Shown: positions 18,713 through 28,355, counted from the first letter of the stretch. The stretch is DNA of 64,000 nucleotides from Pseudoxanthomonas winnipegensis (GCF_004283755.1 NZ_SHMH01000002.1:1-64000); one strand, 5' to 3'. Numbers and translations: made by a program. The notes: a model not told the origin generated them from the letters alone.

Positions 18713-20125
18713 ATGGGGAGATCTGATCGCAGTCGGTTCTGGCGCCTGCCTTGGCGCCCGCCGCTGTGGCGTCAGGCGGTCGCCTGGCTGCGCAGGGTGC
18801 CGGCCTCAGATCCGATCGACCGCCGCAATGCGCCAGCGCTGCAGGTGCTGCTGCTGTTCCTCGGCACCGAGATTCCGCTCAACAAGGCCTACCACCTGCT
18901 GACCGCGGCGCGGATCCAGATGGACGCCACGCAGCTGGCCGTGGACATCGGCACCGACGCGGCGATGACGCTGGCCGCGTGGATCGGCGTGTGGCTGATC
19001 CGGCGCGGCCAGGTCAAGCCGGCCACGGCGCTGTTCATCGGCGTGACCCTGTGTTCGGGCATCGCGGCCAACATCGCCTTCGGCTACCAGCTGCAGGCCT
19101 TCGATCCCTATCCGATGATGCTGCTGACGCTGGCGGCCCTGGTGATCGGGCGCTGGGCGCTGTGGGCGGTGTATGCGTGCATCCCGCTGATGTTCTGGCT
19201 GGGCATGGAGAGCCCGGAAGGCCAAGCGCCGAACGCCTCCGGCAACCCCTTCCAGAACCTGCCGTCGCTGGCGATGAGCTATTTCATGATCACCCTGGTG
19301 CTGGACCGCACCGTGGAGGCGCTGCGCGAAGGGTTGTTCAGCGCCCGGCGTTCGGCCGAGCGCCTGCGCGTGGAGATGCGCGAGCGCGAGCGCGTGCAGG
19401 CACGGCTGCTGCACCTGCAGAAGATCGAGTCGGTCGGCCAGCTGGCCAGCGGCGTGTCGCACGATTTCAACAACATCCTCGGCGCGATCATCGGCTACAC
19501 CGCCCAGCGCCATCGCCTGCACGAGCTGGACTACGACCCGGTCGTCGACGCGCAGGCGATGGGCGATGCGCTGGAGGGCGTGGAGCTGGCCGCGCAGCGC
19601 GGGGTGGCGATCAGCCGCAAGCTGCTGAGCTTCAGCCGGCGCGAGCTGGCCGTGCCGCGCGACTTCGACGTGGCCGATGCGCTGGGCGAGCTGCAGCCGA
19701 TGCTGCGGCAGCTGTTCGGCGCGTCCGTGCAGGTGCGGCTGCGCACGCCGGACCTGCCCTGCGTGGTGCATCTGGATCGCGCGCAGTTCGACCTGGTGAT
19801 GCTCAACTTCGCCGCCAATGCGCGCGATGCGATGCCCGAGGGCGGCACGTTCTCGATCGAGGTGAGCCTGGAGGAGGTGCAGGTGGTGCTGCGACTGTCC
19901 GATACCGGCATCGGCATGAGCGCCGAGGTGATGCAGCAGGCCTTCGAGCCGTTCTTCACCACCAAGCCGGCGGGCCAGGGCACGGGCCTGGGCCTGGCGG
20001 TGGCGCAGGAGCTGACCCAGCAGGGCGGCGGCAGCCTGTGGGTGGACAGCGCGCCCGGCCAGGGCACGCGCTTCACGCTGCGCCTGCCGCAGGTCGCCGC
20101 GCCGCTCAGTCCGCCTGCGGATTGA
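18713..20125 (+). CDS. Membrane-bound sensor histidine kinase
   Basis: 470 aa. About five hydrophobic helices (residues 42-200) form a membrane sensor without a large periplasmic domain. A short coiled coil leads to the phospho-acceptor H250 in ASGVSHDFNNILG, then the ATPase boxes NFAANARDAM (N), DTGIGM (G1) and GQGTGLGLA (G2). HDFNN is typical of the hybrid-kinase-like HisKA subtype. Its 3' end overlaps the convergent response regulator gene by 20 bp, its probable partner. The divergent adhesin gene could be a target, which is speculation. Confidence 0.88.
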   Translation: MGRSDRSRFWRLPWRPPLWRQAVAWLRRVPASDPIDRRNAPALQVLLLFLGTEIPLNKAYHLLTAARIQMDATQLAVDIGTDAAMTLAAWIGVWLIRRGQVKPATALFIGVTLCSGIAANIAFGYQLQAFDPYPMMLLTLAALVIGRWALWAVYACIPLMFWLGMESPEGQAPNASGNPFQNLPSLAMSYFMITLVLDRTVEALREGLFSARRSAERLRVEMRERERVQARLLHLQKIESVGQLASGVSHDFNNILGAIIGYTAQRHRLHELDYDPVVDAQAMGDALEGVELAAQRGVAISRKLLSFSRRELAVPRDFDVADALGELQPMLRQLFGASVQVRLRTPDLPCVVHLDRAQFDLVMLNFAANARDAMPEGGTFSIEVSLEEVQVVLRLSDTGIGMSAEVMQQAFEPFFTTKPAGQGTGLGLAVAQELTQQGGGSLWVDSAPGQGTRFTLRLPQVAAPLSPPAD

Positions 20126-20818
20126 ACAGGTAGCCGGCGCCGCGCACGGCGGTCAGCGGCAGCGCCAGGCCGGCGCGGTCCTGCACCTTCTGGCGCAGGC
20201 GATGCAGCAGCGCATCGAGACGATGCGGATCGATCTCCAGCCCCAGCTCGCCGCCGAGCGTGGCCAGCAGCGACGCACGCGAGACCAGCTTGCCGCGCGT
20301 GCGCCACAGGCACAGCAGCACGCGGCGCTCGGACTGGGTCAGCGCCACGGCCTTGCCCTGCGGCGAGAACAGGCACCAGCCATCGTCCTGCAGCTGCCAC
20401 GCCGGCGCCTCGTGCGCCGCCGCGCGACGCTGAACAAGGTCGCGGCCAGCATCTCGATCTCCACCGGCTTGGTCAGGTAGGCATCGGCGCCCTGGCTGAG
20501 GCCACGCACCATGTCCGGCGAGGTATCGCGCCCGCTGAGGATCACGATGCCCATGCCCGGACGCCCGGCCTGCAGCTGGCGCGTGAGGGTGAAGCCATCG
20601 CCATCGGGCAGGCCGATGTCGAGCACGATCAGGTCGAAGCTGGCCTGCGCCAGCGCCGCCTCCAGCTGCGCCACCGTGCGCATCGGCGCCACGTCGAAGC
20701 CATGGCGCGCCAGCCCCGGCAGCAGCACGCGCTCGCGCAGCACGTCGTCGTCCTCGAGCAGCGCCAGGCGCAGCGGGGCGGGCACAGGACCGGGGGACGA
20801 TGGCACGGGCGAACTCAC
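20106..20818 (-). pseudogene. OmpR/PhoB-type response regulator, frameshifted
   Basis: The receiver domain lies in one frame (LALLEDDDVL with the acidic pocket, LIVLDIGLPDGDG with the phospho-Asp, DAYLTKPVEIE with the conserved Lys). The winged-helix output domain (VALTQSERRVLLCLWRTRGK to VRGAGYLFNPQAD) lies in another. A net loss of one base in the GC-repetitive linker at about 20420-20432 separates them. Restoring one base gives a full regulator of normal length. GTG at 20818 is the likely start; GTG at 20806 is an alternative. It is either a recent inactivation or a sequencing error. Confidence 0.8.
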
Positions 20819-21043
20819 GTGGAAGGCGCGGACTCGATGCAGGGACGGTGATCGGATGGCACAAGGCCCAAGGCGCCGTGCGCCCCGCATCCTGCGGGTC
20901 GGCCGAAGTATCCCGGATGGACCGGGCGGCGGCAATTCGCCGCATCGCGGTCGCGACAGGATGCTGCCATGCGCCGGACGTCCTTGCGTTGTCTTCCGGG
21001 ACACCCAAGATAGGACGCATGTCCTCGCCTGCGCATCCGCCGT

Positions 21044-21173
21044 CATGAGCGCCCTGCCCGACACCCTGCACCGCCGCGCATGGCGGGCCTGGTCGCGTGC
21101 GAAGGCCACGACGGCGCGCCTGCGCGCGCGTGTCGGGAAGTCGATCGCCAACGGGTGCCAGGAACGCGCATGA
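21044..21173 (+). CDS. Possible 42-aa Arg-rich leader protein before the sirtuin gene
   Basis: A short frame beginning MSALPDTLHRRAWRAW ends in a TGA that overlaps the sirtuin ATG as ATGA, the arrangement of translational coupling. It is Arg- and Ala-rich with no recognisable domain. It could be a real small protein, a coupling leader or chance in GC-rich DNA. Confidence 0.3.
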
Positions 21174-21994
21174 GCACGCCACAGGACCTGCAGCAGTTCA
21201 TCGCGCGTCACGAGCGTCTGTTCGTGCTGACCGGCGCGGGCTGCAGCACCGATTCGGGCATTCCCGATTACCGCGACCGCGACGGCGCGTGGAAGCGGCC
21301 GCAGCCGGTGACCTATCAGGCCTTCATGGGCGAACTGGCCACGCGCCAGCGCTACTGGGCGCGCAGCCTGGTCGGCTGGCCGCGCTTCGGCGCCGCGCGG
21401 CCCAACGGCGTGCACCGTGCGCTGGCGACGCTGGAGGCGCGCGGGCAGCTCTCGCTGCTGCTGACCCAGAACGTGGACCGCCTGCATCAGGCCGCCGGCA
21501 GCCGCCAGGTGATCGATCTGCATGGCCGGCTCGATGTGGTGCGCTGCATGGGCTGCGAGCGACGCACGCCGCGCGAGGACTTCCAGGCCGAGCTGGTCGC
21601 GCGCAATCCAGGCTGGGACCGGCATCACGCCGGTATCGCGCCCGATGGCGATGCGGATCTGGAGGGCGTGGACTTCGCGGCGTTCGACATCCCGGCCTGC
21701 GCGCACTGCGGTGGGGTGCTGAAGCCGGACGTGGTGTTCTTCGGCGAGAACGTGCCGCGCGAGCGCGTGGCCGCCGCGCGCGAGGCGCTGGAACGCAGCG
21801 ATGCGCTGCTGGTGGTGGGCTCTTCGCTGATGGTGTATTCGGGCCTGCGCTTCGTGCAGTGGGCGCATGCGGCCGGCCTGCCGGTGGCCGCGCTCAACCA
21901 CGGCCGCACGCGCGCCGACGCGTTGCTCACGCTGAAGGTGCAGCACGACTGCGCGCAGGCGCTGGCCTTTCTCGAGGACGGTGTGACGGCGTGA
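21170..21994 (+). CDS. Sir2-family NAD-dependent protein deacylase
   Basis: 274 aa. The Rossmann-fold motif [25 protein letters not shown] and catalytic H118 (DLHGR) are present. The zinc module is complete: C126 and C129 (RCMGC), C177 and C180 (ACAHCGG). The enzyme removes acyl groups from lysines using NAD and releases nicotinamide. The ATG at 21170 follows AGGAA and overlaps the stop of a 42-codon frame. It matches the proteobacterial NAD-dependent deacetylase group that is longer than CobB. Confidence 0.9.
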   Translation: MSTPQDLQQFIARHERLFVLTGAGCSTDSGIPDYRDRDGAWKRPQPVTYQAFMGELATRQRYWARSLVGWPRFGAARPNGVHRALATLEARGQLSLLLTQNVDRLHQAAGSRQVIDLHGRLDVVRCMGCERRTPREDFQAELVARNPGWDRHHAGIAPDGDADLEGVDFAAFDIPACAHCGGVLKPDVVFFGENVPRERVAAAREALERSDALLVVGSSLMVYSGLRFVQWAHAAGLPVAALNHGRTRADALLTLKVQHDCAQALAFLEDGVTA

Positions 21995-22093
21995 GCGTCG
22001 TGCGCGCGACAGGCTGATCCAGCGGTGCGCTTGCGGGGTGCTAACGCCGCGCGTTGCAATGTGGGCTCTCCCCCCGTTGTAAGGCCACACTTC

Positions 22094-23206
22094 GTGAGCA
22101 CGCTGTTTTCGCCCCTGTCCCTGGGGCCGCTGTCGTTGGACAACCGCATCGTCATCGCGCCGATGTGCCAGTACTCCTGTGATGATGACAATGGACAGGC
22201 CAATGCCTGGCACGCCATGCATCTGGGTCATCTGGCGCAGTCCGGCGCCGGCCTGCTGATTCTGGAAGCCACCGCGGTCGAGGCGCGCGGGCGCATTTCC
22301 TGGGCCGATCTGGGCCTGTGGGACGACGCCACCGAGCAGGCCCTGCGTCCCGTAATCGAAGGCATCCGGCGCTGGTCGCCGATCCGGCTCGGCATCCAGC
22401 TGGCCCACGCCGGGCGCAAGGGCTCCACCCACAAGCCGTGGGAGCATGATGGCGCGGCCATCGCGCCGGATGCGCCGCACGGCTGGCAGACCGTCTCCTC
22501 CACCGATCGTCCGTACGCGGAAGGCGATCCGGCGCCGCAGCGCCTGGACGGGGCCGGCATCGAGGCGATCGTGCAGGCCTTCGTCGACAGCGCGCAGCGC
22601 GCGCACCGGCTGGGCTTCGACCTGATCGAGCTGCACGGCGCGCACGGCTATCTGCTGCACCAGTTCCTCTCGCCGCTGAGCAACGATCGCACCGATGCCT
22701 ATGGCGGCTCGCTGGAGAACCGCCTGCGCCTGCCGCTGCAGGTGTTCGACGCGGTGCGCGCCGCGGTGCCGGACAGCATGGCGGTCGGCATGCGCATCTC
22801 GGCCAGCGACTGGGTCGAAGGCGGCTGGGACGTGGCGCAGAGCATCGCCCTGGCGCAGGCGCTGGAAGCGCGCGGCTGCAGCTATCTTCACGTGTCCAGC
22901 GGTGGCTTGGATCCGCGCCAGCAGATCCCGGTGGAACCCGGCTATCAGGTGCCGTTCGCCCGCGACATCAAGGCGGCGCTGTCGACCATGCCGGTGGTCG
23001 CGGTCGGCCTGATCACCGAGCCGGCGCACGCCGAGCGCATCGTGGCCGAAGGCAAGGCCGACGCGGTGGCCATCGCCCGCGCCGCGCTGTACGACCCGCG
23101 CTGGCCCTGGCACGCGGCGGTGGCGCTGGGCGCGACCCTGCCGATCGCCTCGCAGTACCTGCGCAGCGAACCGCGCGAGGCGCGCGGCGTGTTCAAGCCG
23201 CGCTGA
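22094..23206 (+). CDS. NADPH dehydrogenase NamA-like (YqjM-type old yellow enzyme)
   Basis: 370 aa FMN TIM barrel of the thermophilic-like ene-reductase class. The N-terminus ([20 protein letters not shown]) runs into [10 protein letters not shown] with the redox-tuning Cys, followed by [11 protein letters not shown] and [17 protein letters not shown]. It reduces activated C=C bonds at the expense of NADPH. GTG at 22094 is the start that matches family N-termini; the frame is open 23 codons further. It stands alone between sirtuin and the convergent dehydrogenase operon. Confidence 0.88.
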   Translation: MSTLFSPLSLGPLSLDNRIVIAPMCQYSCDDDNGQANAWHAMHLGHLAQSGAGLLILEATAVEARGRISWADLGLWDDATEQALRPVIEGIRRWSPIRLGIQLAHAGRKGSTHKPWEHDGAAIAPDAPHGWQTVSSTDRPYAEGDPAPQRLDGAGIEAIVQAFVDSAQRAHRLGFDLIELHGAHGYLLHQFLSPLSNDRTDAYGGSLENRLRLPLQVFDAVRAAVPDSMAVGMRISASDWVEGGWDVAQSIALAQALEARGCSYLHVSSGGLDPRQQIPVEPGYQVPFARDIKAALSTMPVVAVGLITEPAHAERIVAEGKADAVAIARAALYDPRWPWHAAVALGATLPIASQYLRSEPREARGVFKPR

Positions 23207-23229
23207 GGCAATGCCGAGACGCGCGTTGG

Positions 23230-25008
23230 TTAGGCCAACGCGCGTGGCGAGGACAGGTACTGATCGCGAATGGCCGTCGCCGACCAATAGGTCAGCGCGG
23301 CCACCAGCCCGGTGGGGTTGTAGCCCAGCCCCTGCGGGAAGGCCGACGCGCCGGGGACGAAGACGTTGTGCACGTCCCAGCTCTGCAGATACCGGTTGAG
23401 CACGCTGGTGCCCGGGTCGGTGCCCATGATCGCGCCGCCGTTCAGATGCGTGGTCTGGTAGCTGGTGGTATCGAAGTGATCGCCGAAGTCGCGCACCAGC
23501 TTGCGGGTGGAGGCCGGGCCCATCGCCTTGGCGATGCCGTCGAGCTTGTCGGCCATGAAGCGCGCCATGCGCGTGTCGTTCTCCTGCCAGTCGAAGGTCA
23601 TGCGCAGCAGCGGCAGGCCGTGGACGTCGGTATAGGTCGGGTCCAGGCTGAGGTAGTTGCTGCGATAGCTCATGTGCGCGCCGTGCGCGTCCATCGACAC
23701 GGTGTGGGTGTAGTGCTCGGCCACCGCGCGCTTCCACGCCTGGCCCCAGCCCGGCGTGCCCGCCGGCAGCGCGATGCCGCTGATCGGCTTGACCCCGGCC
23801 TGGTTGACCCACATCGGTGAGCCGCCGACGAAGCCGGCCGCCGCATGATCGAAGTGATCGGCGTTGAAGTCGTCGATCGCCACGCCGTTGCCGCCGGCGC
23901 CGATGAATTCATTGCTGTGCACGTCCCGGCCGAAGAACGCCTTGACCGTGGCCATGTTCTGGTAGGCGAAGTTGCGGCCGACCACGCCGGTGTTGCTGGC
24001 CGGGTCGTAGGGCGTGCCGATGCCCGAGAGCAGCAGCAGGCGCACGTTGTGGAACTGGAAGGCCGAGACGATCACCAGATCGGCGGGCTGGAACACCTCG
24101 CGCCCCTGCGCGTCGACGTAGGTCACCCCGGTGGCGCTCTTGCGATCGGGCGCCAGCTCCACCCGGGTCACCTCGCAATGCGTGCGCAGCTCGAACAGCG
24201 GCTGCTGGCGCAGCGCCGGCCACACGTTGACGTTGGGCGAGGCCTTGGAATAGTTGTAGCAGGCATAACCGCTGCAATAGCCGCAGAAATTGCACGTGCC
24301 CATCTGGCAACCGTAGGGGTTGGTGTAAGGGCCGGAGGCGTTGGCCGAGGGCGTGTCGTAGGGGTGATAGCCCAGCCCGGCGGCGGCCGAGAAGAAGCGC
24401 TGCGCCGAGACGGTGCGCTTCTGCGCCGGCAGCGGGAACGGCGCCGAGCGGTCCGGCGCCAGCGGGTTGCCGCCCTTGTCCCGCCCCACCACTTCGCCCT
24501 GCACGCTCCAGGCGCTGCCGGAGGTGCCGAACACCTTCTCGGCGAAGTCGAAGTGCGGCTCCAGCTCCTCGTAGCTCACGCCGAAGTCCTGGATGGTCAT
24601 GCCCTCGGGGATGAAGCGCTTGCCGTAGCGCTGCTCGTAATGACTGCGCAGCTTCAGCTCCACCGGGTCGACGCGGAAGTGCACGCCGGACCAGTGCAGG
24701 CCGGCGCCACCGACGCCATCGCCGGGCAGAAAAGCGCCGAGCTGCCGGTACGGCAGCGCGGTATCCGCCTCGGTATGGCGGATCGTGACGGTGCTGCGCG
24801 AGAGATCCTGGAACAGCTTCTTGCGCACGCTATAGGTTAGCTCGTCCAGCGTGCCCGGGTAGGCGCCGTCGGGCTGGGTGTCGCGCGCGGCGCCGCGTTC
24901 CAGCGCGACCACGCGCAGGCCCGCCTCGGTCAGCTCACGCGCCATGATCGACCCGGCCCAGCCGAAGCCCACCACCACCACATCGGTCTTCTTCATCGTG
25001 GTCGCCAT
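23230..25008 (-). CDS. GMC-type FAD subunit of a membrane-bound sugar/polyol dehydrogenase (gluconate 2-dehydrogenase-like)
   Basis: 592 aa. The FAD-binding motif VVVGFGWAGS is at residues 11-20. A cysteine cluster at C234, C239, C242, C245 and C250 (CQMGTCNFCGYCSGYAC) recalls the Fe-S site of FAD glucose dehydrogenases. The C-terminal PTGLVAALTYWSA matches the GMC end motif. It lacks its own export signal and should travel to the periplasm with the Tat-signal-bearing small subunit encoded 3 bp upstream. Electrons would pass to the tri-heme cytochrome. It is the last gene of a six-gene operon led by a LacI regulator. Confidence 0.87.
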   Translation of the reverse strand: MATTMKKTDVVVVGFGWAGSIMARELTEAGLRVVALERGAARDTQPDGAYPGTLDELTYSVRKKLFQDLSRSTVTIRHTEADTALPYRQLGAFLPGDGVGGAGLHWSGVHFRVDPVELKLRSHYEQRYGKRFIPEGMTIQDFGVSYEELEPHFDFAEKVFGTSGSAWSVQGEVVGRDKGGNPLAPDRSAPFPLPAQKRTVSAQRFFSAAAGLGYHPYDTPSANASGPYTNPYGCQMGTCNFCGYCSGYACYNYSKASPNVNVWPALRQQPLFELRTHCEVTRVELAPDRKSATGVTYVDAQGREVFQPADLVIVSAFQFHNVRLLLLSGIGTPYDPASNTGVVGRNFAYQNMATVKAFFGRDVHSNEFIGAGGNGVAIDDFNADHFDHAAAGFVGGSPMWVNQAGVKPISGIALPAGTPGWGQAWKRAVAEHYTHTVSMDAHGAHMSYRSNYLSLDPTYTDVHGLPLLRMTFDWQENDTRMARFMADKLDGIAKAMGPASTRKLVRDFGDHFDTTSYQTTHLNGGAIMGTDPGTSVLNRYLQSWDVHNVFVPGASAFPQGLGYNPTGLVAALTYWSATAIRDQYLSSPRALA

Positions 25009-25011
25009 GGC

Positions 25012-25758
25012 TCAGCCCCGCACCCCGTCGATGGACACCGGCGGCAGCGGATAGGCCACGTCGCGCTCGACCCAGTCCATGAAGTCCGCGCGCGCGCCGG
25101 GGAAGCCGATCAGCTTCCAGCCCACCAGGTCGCGGTTGCCGCCGTGGCGCGGATCGCAGAAGAAGCCCTCGCGCGCGTTGGCCAGCAGCAGGCCGAACAG
25201 CGCCTTGGGCGGCACCTGCGCCAGCGCCAGCGCGCCGGCTTCCAGCTGCTGCAGCACGCCGTCTTGAGCCGCGGCGTCGAGTTCGGCGAAAGCCTTGCCG
25301 TGCGCGGCGCGGCAGGCTTGGTCCAGATCTGCCAGGCCCAGCCGGTAGAGCTCGCGCGGCGCCAGCCGGAGCTGATACCCCAGCGTGGCCGGCGCATCGG
25401 GCTGAAACGGCCCCTGCATGAACCACAGCCGCCCCGCCGCCCAGGGCGTGCCCATCTGGCGGTCGATGTATTCGGGCACGCCGGCCTCCAGCGCGCCCGG
25501 GTCATGGGCGTCGCCGGGGATCAGCCGGGCCACGACGGCCTGCAGGCAGGCCCATTCGGCCGCGCTGAAATACGTGGGCTGATAAGGCGCGGGATCCGCG
25601 GCGCTGGCGCCTTCGCGCCGGCCGGCCTCGCCCTGCTGGCCGTCGCACGCGCCAAGGGCGACCGCGGCCGGGGCCACGGCCAGCGACAGGCGCAGGAAGG
25701 CGCGGCGGGTCGTCGCGGTCGGCGCATCGGCCTGGGGCGTCTGGGGAGGCTTGCTCAT
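25012..25758 (-). CDS. Gluconate 2-dehydrogenase subunit 3 family protein, Tat signal and lipobox
   Basis: 248 aa. The leader has a Tat motif (TTRRAFLRLSLAVAP) and a candidate lipobox LGAC, so it is exported folded and probably lipid-anchored. The mature part (FSAAEWACLQAVVARLIPGD) is the small gamma subunit of membrane-bound gluconate/sorbitol-type dehydrogenases. It stabilises the flavoprotein and carries it through Tat as a hitchhiker. It lies between cytochrome and flavoprotein genes with 28 and 3 bp gaps. Confidence 0.87.
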   Translation of the reverse strand: MSKPPQTPQADAPTATTRRAFLRLSLAVAPAAVALGACDGQQGEAGRREGASAADPAPYQPTYFSAAEWACLQAVVARLIPGDAHDPGALEAGVPEYIDRQMGTPWAAGRLWFMQGPFQPDAPATLGYQLRLAPRELYRLGLADLDQACRAAHGKAFAELDAAAQDGVLQQLEAGALALAQVPPKALFGLLLANAREGFFCDPRHGGNRDLVGWKLIGFPGARADFMDWVERDVAYPLPPVSIDGVRG

Positions 25759-25786
25759 GCGGGTCACCAAGGGGCAGCGGCGCGCA

Positions 25787-27160
25787 TCAATCGCGCGTGG
25801 AAGTCGGGTCGTGGGGTTTGGCGCGCTCGGCGCGCTCGCGCTCGAGCTGGGCGCGGACCTTGCGCACCTGGGCGGCGCTGACCGGGTCGGCGCGATTGCC
25901 CCAGCCCGCGCGCACGAAGCTGGCCAGCTGCGCGATCTGCGCATCGTCCAGCCGCCAGGCGAAACCGGGCATGCCCAGGTCCGAAGGCGCCGCCGGCGTG
26001 GCCGGCATCCTGCTGCCGTCCAGGATCAGGCGCAGCAGCGAGGTCGGCGCGGGCGCCAGCACGGTGGGGTTGCCGGCGATCGATGGGAAGGTGCGCGTAT
26101 CGCCGGCGCCGTCGCTGCGGTGGCAGCCGGCGCAGTTGTCCAGGTACAGCGCCGCGCCGGGCGTGGCGTCCTGGCCCTGCGCCAGGGCCGCGGCGGTAGA
26201 CGGGTCGGCACGGAAGCCGGGATGCGCCGGGTCCTGCGCCGGCAGGCTCTTGAGGTAGGCCGCGATGGCGTGCAGATCGTCCGCGCGCAGGTACTGCATG
26301 CTGTGGACGGTGACATCGCCCATCGGGCTGCCGACGGTGCCCGCGTGCGGATTGCGGCCGGTGCGCAGCGAATCGACGATGTCCTGCTCGGACCAGCCGC
26401 CCAGCCCGCCGCCCACATCGCCGCGCAGGTTGATGGCGGTCCAGCCATCGATCACCTGGCCGCCGCTCAGGTAGGCCTTGTTTGAGGCGTCCAGCGCTTC
26501 CTCCTGCATGGTCAGCGCGCGCGGGGTGTGGCAGCTGCCGCAGTGGCCCAGGCCTTCGACCAGGTAGGCGCCCCGGGCGAGCCGGGCGTCGGCCAGCGCA
26601 GGCCTGGCCGCCAGCGCGTCGGGCGAGGGCGCGAACATGCGCCGCCACAGCGCCAGCGGCCAGCGCAGACTGAGCGGCCAGGCGATGCCGGTGGGCTGGT
26701 TGTGGTGTTCGACCGGCTTTACGCCCTGCATGAAATAGACATACAGCGCGCGCACGTCGTCGTCGCTGATGCGCGCATAGGACGGATACGGCATGGCCGG
26801 ATAGAGCGTGCCGCCGTCGGCGCGGATGCCGTGCCGCAGCGCGCGGTCGAACTGGTCCAGCGAATAGCGGCCGATGCCGGTGTCCGGGTCCGGTGTGATG
26901 TTGGTGCTGTAGATGGTGCCGATCGGCGAGGCGATCGGCAGACCGCCGGCGAACGGTGCGTCGCCCTGTGCCGTATGGCAAGCGGTGCAGTCGCCGGCCG
27001 CGGCCAGATAGCGGCCCTGCTCCAGCAGCGCGGCGGCCTGCCCTTGCGCGACCGGGGCGATGGCGCGGGTCCGCGTGGGCAGCAGCGCGATGGCGAACGC
27101 CGACAGGAACAGGATCGCCGCCACCAGCGCGGCGATGAACAGACGCTTCTTCCGCATCAT
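25787..27160 (-). CDS. Tri-heme cytochrome c subunit of the dehydrogenase
   Basis: 457 aa. An N-terminal membrane anchor (residues 7-28) is followed by three c-type haem sites: CTACH (58-62), CGSCH (207-211) and CAGCH (343-347). Methionine ligand candidates follow in each domain. This is the standard cytochrome subunit of alcohol, gluconate and sorbitol dehydrogenases that passes electrons to ubiquinone or the terminal oxidase. Its start codon overlaps the stop of the aldo-keto reductase gene by 4 bp. Confidence 0.92.
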   Translation of the reverse strand: MMRKKRLFIAALVAAILFLSAFAIALLPTRTRAIAPVAQGQAAALLEQGRYLAAAGDCTACHTAQGDAPFAGGLPIASPIGTIYSTNITPDPDTGIGRYSLDQFDRALRHGIRADGGTLYPAMPYPSYARISDDDVRALYVYFMQGVKPVEHHNQPTGIAWPLSLRWPLALWRRMFAPSPDALAARPALADARLARGAYLVEGLGHCGSCHTPRALTMQEEALDASNKAYLSGGQVIDGWTAINLRGDVGGGLGGWSEQDIVDSLRTGRNPHAGTVGSPMGDVTVHSMQYLRADDLHAIAAYLKSLPAQDPAHPGFRADPSTAAALAQGQDATPGAALYLDNCAGCHRSDGAGDTRTFPSIAGNPTVLAPAPTSLLRLILDGSRMPATPAAPSDLGMPGFAWRLDDAQIAQLASFVRAGWGNRADPVSAAQVRKVRAQLERERAERAKPHDPTSTRD

Positions 27161-28311
27161 GCCGCCGCCGGCACCGGCGCGTCGGCGTCGATCAGGCCCT
27201 CGTGCCTGAGCTCATCCCACAGCGCCTGCGGCACCGCGACCGCCATCGAGGCGACGTTGGCCTGCACCTGCGCCGGCGTGCGCGCGCCCGGGATCACCGC
27301 CGACACCACCGCCGGCGCGTTGGCGAACTGCAGCGCCACCGTGCGCAGGTCCACGCCGTGGCGATCGCACACCGCCTGCACCCTGGCGCGCTTGGCCGGT
27401 GCCCAGTCCGGCACCTTGCCGTCGTAGAGATAGCGCTCGCGCCCGGCCAGATAGCCGGCCAGCAGCGGCGCGCCGACCACCACCGACGCGCCGTGCGCGG
27501 CGATCTTCGGAAAGGTCTCGTGCAGGGTCTTGGCGTGATCCAGCAGCGAGTACTGGCAGGCCAGCAGGAAGATGTCCGGGTCGGCCTGCTCGATCGCGCG
27601 CAGCGCCGGCTCGGGCCGGTTGACGCCGAAGCCCCAGGCCTTGATCAGGCCTTCCTCGCGCATGCGGGTCAGCTCGGGCATCGCGCCCTTGGCGGCCTCG
27701 GCGAAGCGCTGCTCCCAGGGCATGCCCAGATCTTCCTCGTTGTCCGGCGACAGGTCATGGATGAACACCACGTCCAGCTGCGCCACGCCCAGCCGGTTGA
27801 GGCTGTCCTCCACCGAGCGCCGCGTACCGGCGGCCGAGTAGTCGTAGCGGTAGCGGAAGGGCGAAGGCGATTGCCACATCGTCTCCTGCAGCGGCCCGGC
27901 GGTGGCGGTGAGCAGCCGCCCGACCTTGGTGGAGAGCACGTACTGATCGGCCGGATGGGTGTGCAGATGGTGGCCGAAGCGGCGCTCGCTCAGCCCCAGC
28001 CCATACCAGGGCGAGGTGTCGAAGTAACGCACGCCCGCCGCCCAGGCCGCGGCCAGGGTCTGTTCGCTCTGCGCGTCGGTGGCCGGGGCGAAGCCGTTGC
28101 CGATCGCCACGCCGCCCAGGCCCAGGCGCGAGCTGGGCCGGAACCGTCCGCTGCGCGGCGCATTGGACGGCAGCGGGGCGCCGGTGCCGCGCCCCTTGGT
28201 CGGCAGCACGCTGCCCGGCCCCGGCGCGGTCGACTGGGCCAGCAGCGGGCTGGCCGCCAGGGCGGCGGTCCCGGCAGCGGCGGCGGTCAGGAAACGGCGG
28301 CGATGCAGCAT
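27157..28311 (-). CDS. Tat-exported aldo/keto reductase
   Basis: 384 aa. The N-terminus MLHRRRFLTAAAAGTAALAA is a twin-arginine leader, which is unusual for a family that works with cytoplasmic NADPH. The aldo-keto reductase barrel follows, with FDTSPWYGLGLSERRFG (Asp, Tyr), LSTKVG (Lys) and VVFIHDL (His). Export implies a pre-bound cofactor, a lost oxidoreductase role, or action on a periplasmic sugar product of the adjacent dehydrogenase. ATG at 28311 is used because the Tat motif follows at once. It overlaps the cytochrome gene by 4 bp. Confidence 0.82.
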   Translation of the reverse strand: MLHRRRFLTAAAAGTAALAASPLLAQSTAPGPGSVLPTKGRGTGAPLPSNAPRSGRFRPSSRLGLGGVAIGNGFAPATDAQSEQTLAAAWAAGVRYFDTSPWYGLGLSERRFGHHLHTHPADQYVLSTKVGRLLTATAGPLQETMWQSPSPFRYRYDYSAAGTRRSVEDSLNRLGVAQLDVVFIHDLSPDNEEDLGMPWEQRFAEAAKGAMPELTRMREEGLIKAWGFGVNRPEPALRAIEQADPDIFLLACQYSLLDHAKTLHETFPKIAAHGASVVVGAPLLAGYLAGRERYLYDGKVPDWAPAKRARVQAVCDRHGVDLRTVALQFANAPAVVSAVIPGARTPAQVQANVASMAVAVPQALWDELRHEGLIDADAPVPAAA

Positions 28312-28355
28312 GGTGTGCTCCAGTGGCGAAAGGGGAACATCGGCGGCGCAGGCCC

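Noticed and set aside
20819-23812. Upstream extension of the response-regulator frame across the sirtuin and NamA genes
   Set aside because: It has no start signal and is antisense to two well-supported enzymes.
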